This document shows positions 49,418 through 57,294 of a stretch of 64,000 bases of DNA, one piece after another. Under the pieces are notes generated by a model. That model saw only the letters and a program-made list of their open reading frames with translations, ran no database searches and was not told the origin of the DNA. The stretch comes from RGEC01 sp964626685 (GTDB lineage: Bacteria > Bacteroidota > Bacteroidia > NS11-12g > UBA955). The stretch's first letter is position 1; every line of letters begins with the position of its first letter. Location: positions 1 to 64,000 of the forward strand of contig CAZVJY010000005.1 of the NCBI GenBank assembly GCA_964626685.1, in the 5' to 3' direction. The position numbers and the translations under genes are program-made.

Positions 49418-50024
49418 ATGCCATGTATGACCAGTCAAGCTTTGAATCTTCCTGCAGTTTCATGTGCAGATTTCGTACCTGTTCAATAATGCTTTCTACA
49501 TCGTCATTGTGAATGAGATAATGGCACTTTGATACCAGTTCGTCCTGCGGAAGCTGCTTTTGCATGCGCAGCAGCACATCTTCACGTGTGCAGTGATCGC
49601 GGTTCATTACCCGCTGTATTCGGAGTTCTTTTGGTGCAACTACACCAATAGCACGGTGTACGCGTTTATAGCTGCCACTTTCAAAAAGGATAGCTGCTTC
49701 TTTGATGGTATAAGGCTTGTGCTCATTTGCAAGGCACCACTGCTCGTAATGTTCGAATACGAAAGGGTGCACCAGGCTGTTCAGTTTTTGGGCTGCTTCC
49801 GGTTTTCCAAAAACCAGAGACCGTAAAAAACCCTTGTTGATTTCACCATTTTCGAGCACCTCCGGACCATATTCAGCCTGCAATGCAGCCTGCAGTTCTT
49901 TATTCTCCGAATAAAGTCGTTTTGCTTCTGCATCGGCATAATACACGGGTATACCCAGTGTTTCAAACACACGGCAAACGGTGGTTTTACCACTTCCAAT
50001 TCCGCCGGTGATGCCAACGCGCAT
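49416..50024 (-). CDS. coaE: Dephospho-CoA kinase
   Basis: Last step of coenzyme A synthesis: phosphorylates dephospho-CoA with ATP. P-loop VGITGGIGSGKTTVC at the N-terminus, YYADAEAKRLY, LVHPFVFEHYEQW and EAAILFESGSYKRV are family hallmarks. From the ATG at 50024 it has 202 residues. It lies 7 nt behind yajC in a nusB-side operon DUF1573-yajC-coaE that is conserved in Bacteroidota. Its stop codon overlaps the bidirectional terminator. Confidence 0.93.
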   Translation of the reverse strand: MRVGITGGIGSGKTTVCRVFETLGIPVYYADAEAKRLYSENKELQAALQAEYGPEVLENGEINKGFLRSLVFGKPEAAQKLNSLVHPFVFEHYEQWCLANEHKPYTIKEAAILFESGSYKRVHRAIGVVAPKELRIQRVMNRDHCTREDVLLRMQKQLPQDELVSKCHYLIHNDDVESIIEQVRNLHMKLQEDSKLDWSYMA

Positions 50025-50031
50025 CACAAGA

Positions 50032-50352
50032 TTATGCCTTGGGCTTGGGGTAGGCAGCCATGGTCATTTCCATGCTTACTGCCGCTTTTTCAGCCTTTAT
50101 TTTACCCTCTTCCAGTTCCAGGATAAAATGGGTATCGGTAATTTGGGCGATTTTGGCATGAAAACCACCGGTAGTTACCACGTGATCACCTTTTTTTAGT
50201 TCGGCCAGGTAAGCTTTGGCTTTTTTCTGCTTGCGCATTTGTGGCCAGATCATGAAAAAGAAAAACACCACCATAATCAACAACAGTGGCAACATCTGAC
50301 CCAGACCTCCGGGCTGACCGGCTGAACCGGTTTGTAACAGGGTAAATAACAT
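50032..50352 (-). CDS. yajC: Preprotein translocase accessory subunit YajC
   Basis: One TM helix (about 17-35: MLPLLLIMVVFFFFMIW) is followed by PQMRKQKKAKAYLAELKKGDHVVTTGGFHAKIAQI, the family signature. YajC joins SecDF at the Sec translocon. An ATG at 50352 gives 106 residues; an in-frame TTG at 50361 overlaps the previous stop and is the alternative. It sits between the DUF1573 lipoprotein and coaE. Confidence 0.9.
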   Translation of the reverse strand: MLFTLLQTGSAGQPGGLGQMLPLLLIMVVFFFFMIWPQMRKQKKAKAYLAELKKGDHVVTTGGFHAKIAQITDTHFILELEEGKIKAEKAAVSMEMTMAAYPKPKA

Positions 50353-50357
50353 ATTTA

Positions 50358-50867
50358 TCAATGATTGTTTTGTTCGTATTCTTCGTTTTCCTCAGGGGTA
50401 GAAAACACCGTTGCCTTAAACTTAAGTACAATGGTTTCTATGGTTGAGTTTTCAAAATCCACGGTAATGGTTTTTTCATTTTCCAGACCTTCCTTTGAGC
50501 CGCGTCCTGTTGAATTGAATGTGGCATCTACATAGCCTTCCTGTCCGGGTTTGATAACGTCTTTGGTCCATCCGGGCGTAGTGCACCCGCAAGCGGCCTG
50601 ACAATTGCGGATAAGCAAATCGCCTTTGCCGGTATTTTTAAATTTATAACGGTGCTGCACTTGCATTCCCGATGTTACTTTGTTGAAGTTGTAAACCGTG
50701 TCAACAAATACCGGTGTTCCTTTGGGGCCGCCTTTTTCGGGTTTAGGATTATCTGCATTGGCTTCGTTTTCGATTTTATCAACAGATAAGCCTGAGTTAC
50801 CATTGCTGCAGGAAGCCGCCAAGCCCATAATCATGATGGCAAACAAGATGGAAAATCGGTGACGCAT
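50358..50867 (-). CDS. DUF1573 domain lipoprotein
   Basis: The signal ends MGLAASC (Cys20 lipidated). The DUF1573 domain (about 55-160) has TVYNFNKVTSGMQVQHRYKFKNTGKGDLLIRNCQAACGCTTP, with the typical paired cysteines, and a second Ig-like strand set (YVDATFNSTGRGSKEG...KTITVDFEN). Function unknown; the fold resembles ASH/MSP-like Ig domains. It leads the operon with yajC and coaE. TATATTTG stands 4 nt before the ATG. Confidence 0.85.
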   Translation of the reverse strand: MRHRFSILFAIMIMGLAASCSNGNSGLSVDKIENEANADNPKPEKGGPKGTPVFVDTVYNFNKVTSGMQVQHRYKFKNTGKGDLLIRNCQAACGCTTPGWTKDVIKPGQEGYVDATFNSTGRGSKEGLENEKTITVDFENSTIETIVLKFKATVFSTPEENEEYEQNNH

Positions 50868-50871
50868 ATTG

Positions 50872-50879
50872 CAAATATA
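50872..50879 (-). promoter_or_regulatory. -7 promoter box 4 nt before the DUF1573 gene
   Basis: TATATTTG on the minus strand, an exact TAnnTTTG match; spacer CAAT leads to ATG at 50867. Confidence 0.65.
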
Positions 50880-50919
50880 CTACGTTTATGTTTCGTGAAA
50901 ATGATTTGGTCCGGGGACT

Positions 50920-51855
50920 TTATTTATCCCGTAAACCCCTGCCCGCCTTGACAATCACACCATTGTCAACCAGTGAAACCCGCAGCTTGTCCAGCACGCC
51001 GTTCAGGAAACGGCCGCTGTTTGGGGTGCTGTATTCCCTTACTACATCCAGGTACTCATTGATGGTAACTTTTAGTGGGATATGGGGGAAAGAAGTAAAT
51101 TCCGCCAAAGCCAGTTTTAGACACAACAGGTCGATGATGGCAATACGGGCCGGATCCCAGTTTTCGGTTACGCTGCTTATATACTCCTCATATTTTTCAC
51201 TGTTAGCCATGACGAGATCGAACAAGAGTATCGCCATTTTCACTTCTTCATCATCTTTGGCATAAGGCGTTCCAAGCGATATGTTCTCGGGGCGCGAAGA
51301 AAAGGTTTTTTCCAGCTCGCGTTCCAGGGTGTTTTCATCATCGTCCCAGGCACCGTAAACCTCCTGCATAAGGAAATAAAATGGCTCGCATTCTGCCAGC
51401 AAATAGCGGTAAAACTCCTTCAAAAAGGTCAGCTGTTGTTCCGCATCCGGTGCATCGAAAATGCAGTAATCCGTGGTAAATTCCTGTTGAAACAGCCAAT
51501 CGGTAATGGACGGAAACGACTCTCCGTGTTCTGACCAGTTTGCGGTGAAATGGCGTCGTTTGTGGCTGAGCGTTTTATCGTAAATGGTTTTCGCCAGTGA
51601 ATTGTTATTCAGAAGCCCAAGGCGGCGAATTTTTTCTTTATCAGGATAGAATTTTTTTATCTCTATCTCTCGCTCACTTAACAAAAACTCATTTAAATTA
51701 TGAGGAAGTTCGAGCAGAAAAACATATACATCATAGGTTGCAAGCAAAGAAGTTTGCAGACCTTGTCTGCATTGTGTTTTGGCGGAATCGCCACCTTGCT
51801 GCGCGGCGTACAATGACTGCAGCGCTTTTATCCTGACCAACCTCCGTGAAATCAT
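50920..51855 (-). CDS. nusB: Transcription antitermination factor NusB, long Bacteroidota form
   Basis: The NusB fold is formed by an N-terminal SRRLVRIKALQSLYAAQQGG and the C-terminal half (about 200-300): LFDLVMANSEKYEEYISSVTENWDPARIAIIDLLCLKLALAEF, PLKVTINEYLDVVREYSTPNSGRFLNGVLDKL. NusB helps form rRNA antitermination complexes. It has 311 residues compared with about 140 in E. coli, because roughly 150 residues are inserted after the first helix pair (ANWSEHGESFPSITDWLFQQ...), as is general in this phylum. The insert has no known role. Confidence 0.88.
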   Translation of the reverse strand: MISRRLVRIKALQSLYAAQQGGDSAKTQCRQGLQTSLLATYDVYVFLLELPHNLNEFLLSEREIEIKKFYPDKEKIRRLGLLNNNSLAKTIYDKTLSHKRRHFTANWSEHGESFPSITDWLFQQEFTTDYCIFDAPDAEQQLTFLKEFYRYLLAECEPFYFLMQEVYGAWDDDENTLERELEKTFSSRPENISLGTPYAKDDEEVKMAILLFDLVMANSEKYEEYISSVTENWDPARIAIIDLLCLKLALAEFTSFPHIPLKVTINEYLDVVREYSTPNSGRFLNGVLDKLRVSLVDNGVIVKAGRGLRDK

Positions 51856-51867
51856 AGAACGATGCCG

Positions 51868-51875
51868 CGAAGATA
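51868..51875 (-). promoter_or_regulatory. -7-like box for nusB
   Basis: TATCTTCG on the minus strand, one mismatch to TAnnTTTG, 12 nt before ATG at 51855. Confidence 0.4.
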
Positions 51876-51918
51876 CAATAAATGTGGCGGATAGCCTAAA
51901 AAACAGAAGGACCCGTGC

Positions 51919-52803
51919 TTAATCCGTATCGTAGCCAAACTGTTTTAGCATGTTTTTGCTGTTTCTCCAGTCTTCGCGCACCTTCACAAACAACTCTACA
52001 AAAATATGTTTTCCGAAGAAGGCTTCCAGGTCTTTTCTGGCGTTGGTTCCCAGGCGTTTAATGGCTTCCCCTTTGTTTCCGATAACAATGCGTTTCTGGC
52101 TGTCGCGCTCCACCACCAGTTCACAGGAAAGGCGAATGATCTTTTCTTCTTCCTTGAAAAACAGGGTGGTTACTTCCAGGCTGTATGGAACTTCATCCTG
52201 ATATAGCTTTAATGCATGGTTGCGGATAATTTCGTTAACAAAAAACCGTTCTGAACGATCGGTTATCTGGTCTTCAGGAAAATAGGCTGGGTGCTCGGGC
52301 AAAAAAGAAATAACCTCTGATTCCAGCTTGTCCAGCTGAAAGTTGTTAAGCGCAGAAAGCAGTAAAAAGGTATCCGCTTTGAATGTTTCGGCTACCTTTA
52401 CCATAACCGCCTCCAGCTGATCTTGCTTTACGGTGTCAATCTTATTGATAGCCACAATTTTTTTGGCCGAAGATTTATCATAACGGAGTTTCAACTCTTC
52501 CGGAATCTCTGTTGCACGCACATCCAGCAGCAGAATCAGCACATCGCTGTCGTCCATTGATTCATGAACGGCGGCCATCATCTTCTCGTGCATTTTGTAA
52601 CTGGCTTTGCGCAAAATTCCTGGGGTATCTGAATAAATAACTTGTGCGTTTTCACCTGTTTTTATTCCCAGAATACGGTGGCGTGTGGTTTGTGCCTTGG
52701 GATTTACAATGGCCAGTTTTTCACCCATCAACGCATTGTAAAGCGTGCTTTTACCCGCATTGGGCATACCGATGATGCTGACAAAACCTGCTTTAAATGC
52801 CAT
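51919..52803 (-). CDS. era: GTPase Era
   Basis: Ribosome-assembly GTPase that binds 16S rRNA. G1 is GMPNAGKSTLYNAL at 12-25, G3 DTPG at about 59-62, G4 NKID at about 119; switch region QTTRHRILG is typical of Era. The C-terminal KH domain (about 195-290) holds RKRIVIGNKGEAIKRLG-like residues (SQKRIVIGNKGEAIKRLGTNARKDLE). It has 294 residues. It has a separate TACCTTTG promoter box 13 nt before the ATG. Confidence 0.94.
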   Translation of the reverse strand: MAFKAGFVSIIGMPNAGKSTLYNALMGEKLAIVNPKAQTTRHRILGIKTGENAQVIYSDTPGILRKASYKMHEKMMAAVHESMDDSDVLILLLDVRATEIPEELKLRYDKSSAKKIVAINKIDTVKQDQLEAVMVKVAETFKADTFLLLSALNNFQLDKLESEVISFLPEHPAYFPEDQITDRSERFFVNEIIRNHALKLYQDEVPYSLEVTTLFFKEEEKIIRLSCELVVERDSQKRIVIGNKGEAIKRLGTNARKDLEAFFGKHIFVELFVKVREDWRNSKNMLKQFGYDTD

Positions 52804-52816
52804 TTTTATTTTGCTT

Positions 52817-52824
52817 CAAAGGTA
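52817..52824 (-). promoter_or_regulatory. -7 promoter box for era
   Basis: TACCTTTG on the minus strand, an exact TAnnTTTG match, 13 nt before ATG at 52803. Confidence 0.6.
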
Positions 52825-52928
52825 ATCAATAACGTGCCCGTTCAGGAGGAAACTTACAAACCCGATGATCAATCACATTAACACACGGGGTAATTACGAA
52901 TTCACTGCGCTGCTTTATCTTGCGGACC

Positions 52929-53630
52929 ATGCCGGGGCATTTTTCTTTTTTTACGCAGGAAATTCAGGGACAAAAGGCTGTTTTTGACGAAAACGAGACC
53001 CGTCATGCCATTCAAACCCTCCGATACAAGGAAGGAGATACCATCCATTTTACCGATGGCCTGGGTCAGCGTTACCTGGGGCGGATTGATGGCATCAAAA
53101 AAAACAACTTTACCGCCAGCATTTTTCAGCAGGAGACCGATGAAAATCCGGGGGAGCTTTCGCTGGGAGTAGGGCTCATTAAAAACACGGACCGGCTGGA
53201 ATGGCTGGTTGAAAAATGCACAGAACTCGGGGTAAAACAACTGTGGTTGCTGAACACAGGCAATGCAGAAAAGCGAAGGATAAACCTGGACAGGTTGCAA
53301 AAAATAGCGATTGCTGCGCTAAAGCAGTCTCATGGATACCGGCTGCCCCTGATAGGTACCGCAGCATTTGAAGATATGATGTCGGTAAAGGTAGGCCACC
53401 GTTTTATTTGCTATTGCAGTGAAACAGACGAGTCTGTTGCGGCCGGCTCTGAACAGCTGATAAAAGACAGTCTTGTGCTGATAGGCCCCGAAGGAGATTT
53501 TACCCGCAAGGAAGCAGAGCAGGCGATGGCTGAAGGATTTTCATTTTTGTCGCTTGGCCCATCGGTTTTGCGCACGGAAACCGCATGCATGGCCGTGGCG
53601 GCAATCTATGCAGTGCAGCATGGCAGGTAG
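52929..53630 (+). CDS. rsmE: 16S rRNA (uracil-1498-N3)-methyltransferase
   Basis: SPOUT methyltransferase that makes m3U1498 in 16S rRNA. An N-terminal PUA-like domain (GDTIHFTDGLGQRYLGRI) precedes GVGLIKNTDRLEWLVEKCTELGVKQLWLLNT, and the knotted SAM site is LVLIGPEGDFTRKEAEQAMAEGFSFLSLGPSVLRTETACM. The ATG at 52929 gives 233 residues. An in-frame TTG at 52920 forms part of a TATCTTG box and so is probably not the start. Confidence 0.92.
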   Translation: MPGHFSFFTQEIQGQKAVFDENETRHAIQTLRYKEGDTIHFTDGLGQRYLGRIDGIKKNNFTASIFQQETDENPGELSLGVGLIKNTDRLEWLVEKCTELGVKQLWLLNTGNAEKRRINLDRLQKIAIAALKQSHGYRLPLIGTAAFEDMMSVKVGHRFICYCSETDESVAAGSEQLIKDSLVLIGPEGDFTRKEAEQAMAEGFSFLSLGPSVLRTETACMAVAAIYAVQHGR

Positions 53631-53683
53631 GTTTTTCCGGAGGCAGTAACAGACTTTCGTGCAGTCAACCGATTTGCATCCCC

Positions 53684-53691
53684 TAACTTTG
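53684..53691 (+). promoter_or_regulatory. -7 promoter box 4 nt before the SDR gene
   Basis: TAACTTTG, an exact TAnnTTTG match; spacer CAAT leads to ATG at 53696. Confidence 0.65.
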
Positions 53692-53695
53692 CAAT

Positions 53696-54472
53696 ATGAT
53701 TATTGATATCAAAGGCAAAACCGCGGTGGTATGCGGAAGCACCGCCGGCATTGGGAAAGCCGCAGCCATGGAACTGGCGGCCTCAGGAGCCACTGTAATT
53801 CTATTGGCCCGAAACGAGGAAAAACTCAAACAAACCCTGGCCGAATTGCCCGGAACCGGCCACAGCTATGCAATAGCCGATTTCAGCAACAATGCGCAGG
53901 TAGCAGAAACTGCTGCCCGTATTGCCTCTGAAACCACAGTTCATATTCTGGTAAATAACACCGGCGGTCCGCCCGCAGGACCTGCCCATGCTGCAGAAGC
54001 AAGTGCTTTCCTGGAAGCATTTCAAAACCACCTTCTCAACAACCACAATCTGGTGCAGGCTTTTCTTCCGAGCATGAAAGCTGCCGGGTATGGTCGCATC
54101 ATTAACGTGATCAGCACCAGCGTGAAAGTGCCCCTGCCCAATCTGGGTGTGAGTAACACCATCCGCGGTGCTGTAGGCAACTGGTCAAAAACCCTCGCCA
54201 ATGAACTCGGGGCTTTCGGTATAACCGTAAACAATGTATTGCCCGGAGCCACCGAAACCGAACGCCTCAGCAGCATCATTGAAAACAAAAGCGTAAAAAC
54301 CGGTACCGAAATAGATGCAGTAAAGGCAGAAATGCTCCATGAAATTCCGGCCGGCCGTTTTGCAAAACCCCAGGAAACCGCCTACGCCATCTGTTTTTTG
54401 GCCTCGGATAAAGCCGCTTACATCAATGGTACCAATGTGGTGGTAGACGGAGGTCGCACAGCCTGTCTGTAA
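53696..54472 (+). CDS. Short-chain dehydrogenase family protein without the usual Tyr-Lys pair
   Basis: 258 residues. The Rossmann motif GSTAGIGKAAAMELAASGATV (14-34) and NNTGGPPAG are typical, and the end VDGGRTACL is FabG-like. Where classical SDRs have Tyr-x3-Lys this protein reads VSNTIRGAVGNWSKTL, so both catalytic residues are replaced (Asn and Arg in similar places). Relatives with this pattern are known among FabG-like SDRs. It may be inactive, use another mechanism or bind an acyl ligand. It has its own promoter and may be co-transcribed with menA (6 nt apart). Confidence 0.8.
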   Translation: MIIDIKGKTAVVCGSTAGIGKAAAMELAASGATVILLARNEEKLKQTLAELPGTGHSYAIADFSNNAQVAETAARIASETTVHILVNNTGGPPAGPAHAAEASAFLEAFQNHLLNNHNLVQAFLPSMKAAGYGRIINVISTSVKVPLPNLGVSNTIRGAVGNWSKTLANELGAFGITVNNVLPGATETERLSSIIENKSVKTGTEIDAVKAEMLHEIPAGRFAKPQETAYAICFLASDKAAYINGTNVVVDGGRTACL

Positions 54473-54478
54473 TCCCTT

Positions 54479-55432
54479 ATGAAATCCTGGATACAAGCAT
54501 TTAGGCTGAAAACCCTTCCCCTGGCGGTGAGTGGCATTGGCTTGGGCGCGGCCCTGTCTGCCATGCATGGCAAGTGGAACGGCATGGTTTTTTTGCTGTC
54601 TGCCCTTACCGCGGTCAGTTTGCAAATTCTCAGCAACCTGGCGAATGACTATGGCGATTTTACCAAAGGTACAGACCGGGCAGCCAACCGCACAGACCGG
54701 GCCCTGGCTTCAGGCCGTATCAGCCCGGCGCAAATGAAAACCGCAATTATCATCAACGCGCTGCTTTCGCTGGGTCTGGGTGTGTTGTTGTTGTATATCT
54801 CTTTACCCAGTATGCAATCTTTCGGGTTTTTTCTTGCCCTGGGTATTTTGGGTATCCTGTCGGCGCTGGGGTATACCATGGGTAAACGTGCTTTTGGCTA
54901 TTCAGGCCTGGGCGATCTTGTGGTGTTTTTATTTTTTGGTCCCGTGGCGGTTTGCGGCTCGTTTTACCTTATGGCCGGCAATGTTATGCCTCAGGTTTGG
55001 CTGGCTGCCATTGGTTTGGGCCTGTTAAGCACAGCCGTGCTGAATGTGAACAACATGCGCGATACCGACACCGATCGGCAATCAGGGAAGTACACACTGG
55101 CCTTGCGTCTGGGCATAAGGCTTGCATCCATGTATCATAAAGCCCTGCTATTGCTGGGATTCCTCTTTGTTTTCACTAGTTTTTTAAGCGAAGGGGGCAA
55201 CCTTCAAATTCGTCCCAACCTGACGGAGCCCATGTTGTTGTTGCTGGTATATGCACCGGTAATTTTGCTTTTCACCCGCCATGCCGGCCGAATAACTGAA
55301 CTCAGCCTTCAGGCAGCACCCACTTCCCCGGAAGCCCGCGCACCGTGGAATGCGGAACTAAAAAACCTGAGCCTTACCATTCTGCTGATGGTGGGTATGT
55401 ATGCCCTTACGGTGTGGCTGTTTGTGGGGTAA
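54479..55432 (+). CDS. menA: 1,4-Dihydroxy-2-naphthoate polyprenyltransferase
   Basis: Attaches the prenyl tail to dihydroxynaphthoate in menaquinone synthesis; integral inner-membrane protein with about eight to nine TM helices. The two Asp-rich motifs are ANDYGDFTKGTD (about 60-71) and NMRDTDTDRQSGKYTLALRLG (about 190-210), as in UbiA-family enzymes of the MenA type. It has 317 residues. It works with MenC at 5.3 kb. It begins 6 nt after the SDR gene, and a gap without confident genes follows. Confidence 0.9.
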   Translation: MKSWIQAFRLKTLPLAVSGIGLGAALSAMHGKWNGMVFLLSALTAVSLQILSNLANDYGDFTKGTDRAANRTDRALASGRISPAQMKTAIIINALLSLGLGVLLLYISLPSMQSFGFFLALGILGILSALGYTMGKRAFGYSGLGDLVVFLFFGPVAVCGSFYLMAGNVMPQVWLAAIGLGLLSTAVLNVNNMRDTDTDRQSGKYTLALRLGIRLASMYHKALLLLGFLFVFTSFLSEGGNLQIRPNLTEPMLLLLVYAPVILLFTRHAGRITELSLQAAPTSPEARAPWNAELKNLSLTILLMVGMYALTVWLFVG

Positions 55433-55456
55433 TCACAGTACCGGGCATAGATCTGT

Positions 55457-55470
55457 CAACTTTAAAGTTG
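55457..55470. repeat. 14-bp perfect palindrome after menA
   Basis: CAACTTTAAAGTTG is self-complementary; it extends by TGT/T...TC imperfectly. Its role is unknown. Confidence 0.4.
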
Positions 55471-55490
55471 TCAAATATATGAACAACAAA

Positions 55491-55517
55491 AAAGCACCCC
55501 AAGTCATTTAGGGTGCT
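55491..55517 (-). terminator. Terminator for minus-strand transcripts from the permease operon
   Basis: On the minus strand AGCACCC and GGGTGCT form a 7-bp stem with an 11-nt loop, followed directly by TTTTT(T). On the plus strand the tail has few T, so it mainly stops transcripts coming from the right. Confidence 0.65.
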
Positions 55518-55645
55518 CTTTAAAGGTTAACATAAAGAATCACAAAGTATTATACTTACGGGCCATTTTCTTCTCTAGGGTGTAATAAGCCGCTTAATCT
55601 CCTCAATTACTCCACCACCAGTTTTTGCGTGTTGTGGAGGTGTCT

Positions 55646-55807
55646 TTACCCTTTTTTGGTTGAGTTATAAGGGTTTTTAGAGTGAACAACATCCAAATAA
55701 CGTGCCTGTTTATACCCTAAAGATATATATTCATAACCTTCCGGAGTATATGTTTTTAGATTTCTTTCTTCCACCTTCTTGTGGAGAAAGATAGAGTCGA
55801 TTGACAT
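55646..55807 (-). CDS. Possible small gene or gene remnant, 53 codons
   Basis: The ATG at 55807 opens 53 codons (MSIDSIFLHKKVEERNLKTY..., ending NSTKKG) before TAA. It lies 46 nt after the permease stop and before the minus-strand terminator, so it would be transcribed with the permease operon. The product is charged and rich in Tyr and Lys; I recognise no family. No Shine-Dalgarno is visible. Just past its stop the same frame encodes the LHNTQKLVVE tail mentioned above, so it may be the last piece of a decayed T9SS cargo gene. Confidence 0.3.
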   Translation of the reverse strand: MSIDSIFLHKKVEERNLKTYTPEGYEYISLGYKQARYLDVVHSKNPYNSTKKG

Positions 55808-55852
55808 GCATAGCGTATTGAAGCATGGGCAACGACGTTAACTTTTCGCAAT

Positions 55853-57289
55853 CTACTTACTCACCTTGGATTTCAGCATAGCATACACCGGCACGCCCAA
55901 TGCCACAATGCCCAACCCGATGCCTGAATTTTTCCATTCAAAAACCATCAGGCTTACGGCAACAAAGCCGGCCAGCAGCAGGTATAAAACAGGCACAATG
56001 GGATATCCAATAACCTTGTAGGGCCTTTGCATGTCGGGTTCGGTTTTGCGCAGGCGCAGCAGTCCTGCCACCGTAACCATGTAAAACAAGAGGGATGCGA
56101 ATGTGCAGTAGTTAAGCAAATCGCCATAGCTGCCGCTAAGGCAAAGCACGGAAGCCCAAAGGGCTTGTGCCCACAAGGCGTTGGCTGGAACACCGTTTTT
56201 ATTGAGGGTACCGGCCGCCTTGAAAAACAGGCCATCCTTTGCCATGGTGCTGAACAGCCTGGCACCGGCCAGAATCATACCGTTGTTGCAACCAAAGGTG
56301 CTTATCATGATTAGACCCGCCATGAGCAATAAACCGGGCTCTCCAAAAATCATTTGTGCTGCAGAAGTTCCAACACGGTCGAAGGGGGCATGGCTGATTC
56401 CCTGTGCTTCAATGTTGCCATTTGGCGTGCCATGCAGTGGTAAGACCACGAGGAATGCGATATTGGCCAGTAAGTAGAGCAGGGTTACCAGTAACGTTCC
56501 TAAAAACAAACTGCGGGGAATGTTGCGCTCGGGCTGCCTGATCTCGCCGGCAATAAAGGTCACGTTGTTCCAGGCATCTGAGCTGAACAGGCTGCCCACC
56601 ATAGCGGTGCCAAAGGCGGCCAAAAGGGCAAGCGATCCAAGAGTCTCCCAGTTGCCGGTTGTGTTTGAAAACGAAACGGCTTTGAACGGATCTGTAAGGT
56701 TTTCATTCCAATAGCTGTGACTGCCACCTATAACAAACGCAGCCACCACCAATCCCAGGATAGCCAGCATTTTCGAGAGGGTAAACAGGCGTTGAAGCCA
56801 CTTTCCTTCTTCAATACCCATGGTGTTTACGGCGGTGAGAAAAACAATGAGCCCGATGGCCAGCACCTGCGCCCATGACACGGTGAAAGTACCCATTTGC
56901 AGCAGCAGGTGGTTTTCGTTCCACCAGGGGAAGATTTGTCCGGTGTATTTGGCAAAAGCCACAGCTACTGCGGCAATTACACCCGTCTGTATCACGGTAA
57001 AAACGGTCCAGCCGTAGACAAACCCGGTGAGTTTGCCGAAGGCTTTTTGAATGTACACATACTGCCCTCCGGCTTTGGGCATCATGCCCGCCAACTCTCC
57101 GTAGCTGAGGGCCCCCAGCAGGGTAATTACACCCGCCAGCAGCCACGCCAGCAGCAACCAGCCCGAGCCACCTACACCGCGGGCCATGCCGGCAGACACA
57201 ATGAAAATGCCAGAACCAATCATGCTGCCCGATACGATTAGGGTCGCATCGAGAAGGCCCATGCCTTTTTTGTCAGAAGCGGATTTCAA
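55853..57289 (-). CDS. APC-superfamily amino acid permease (LAT-like)
   Basis: 478 residues with 12 predicted TM helices. The APC signature is at the N-terminus: LIVSGSMIGSGIFIVSAGMARGVGG (17-41, with the GSGIF loop of TM1), followed by GALSYGELAGMMPKAGGQYVYIQKAFG in TM2-3. It belongs to the L-type (LAT) amino acid transporter group, but the substrate cannot be read. It starts 5 nt after the stop of a second APC permease, so the pair forms one operon. Both sit near the glycine/threonine enzyme Kbl, which may hint at amino acid use. Confidence 0.85.
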   Translation of the reverse strand: MKSASDKKGMGLLDATLIVSGSMIGSGIFIVSAGMARGVGGSGWLLLAWLLAGVITLLGALSYGELAGMMPKAGGQYVYIQKAFGKLTGFVYGWTVFTVIQTGVIAAVAVAFAKYTGQIFPWWNENHLLLQMGTFTVSWAQVLAIGLIVFLTAVNTMGIEEGKWLQRLFTLSKMLAILGLVVAAFVIGGSHSYWNENLTDPFKAVSFSNTTGNWETLGSLALLAAFGTAMVGSLFSSDAWNNVTFIAGEIRQPERNIPRSLFLGTLLVTLLYLLANIAFLVVLPLHGTPNGNIEAQGISHAPFDRVGTSAAQMIFGEPGLLLMAGLIMISTFGCNNGMILAGARLFSTMAKDGLFFKAAGTLNKNGVPANALWAQALWASVLCLSGSYGDLLNYCTFASLLFYMVTVAGLLRLRKTEPDMQRPYKVIGYPIVPVLYLLLAGFVAVSLMVFEWKNSGIGLGIVALGVPVYAMLKSKVSK

Positions 57290-57294
57290 ACGGC

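Larger units (their letters stand above)
55433..55645. other. Intergenic stretch between menA and the 55.6-kb small ORF
   Basis: It contains a 14-bp perfect palindrome CAACTTTAAAGTTG (55457-55470) and a terminator facing the minus strand. A short in-frame sequence reads LHNTQKLVVE then stop on the minus strand (about 55606-55638), reminiscent of the end of a T9SS type A sorting tail; this could be a decayed gene end or chance. Otherwise I see nothing. Confidence 0.5.
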
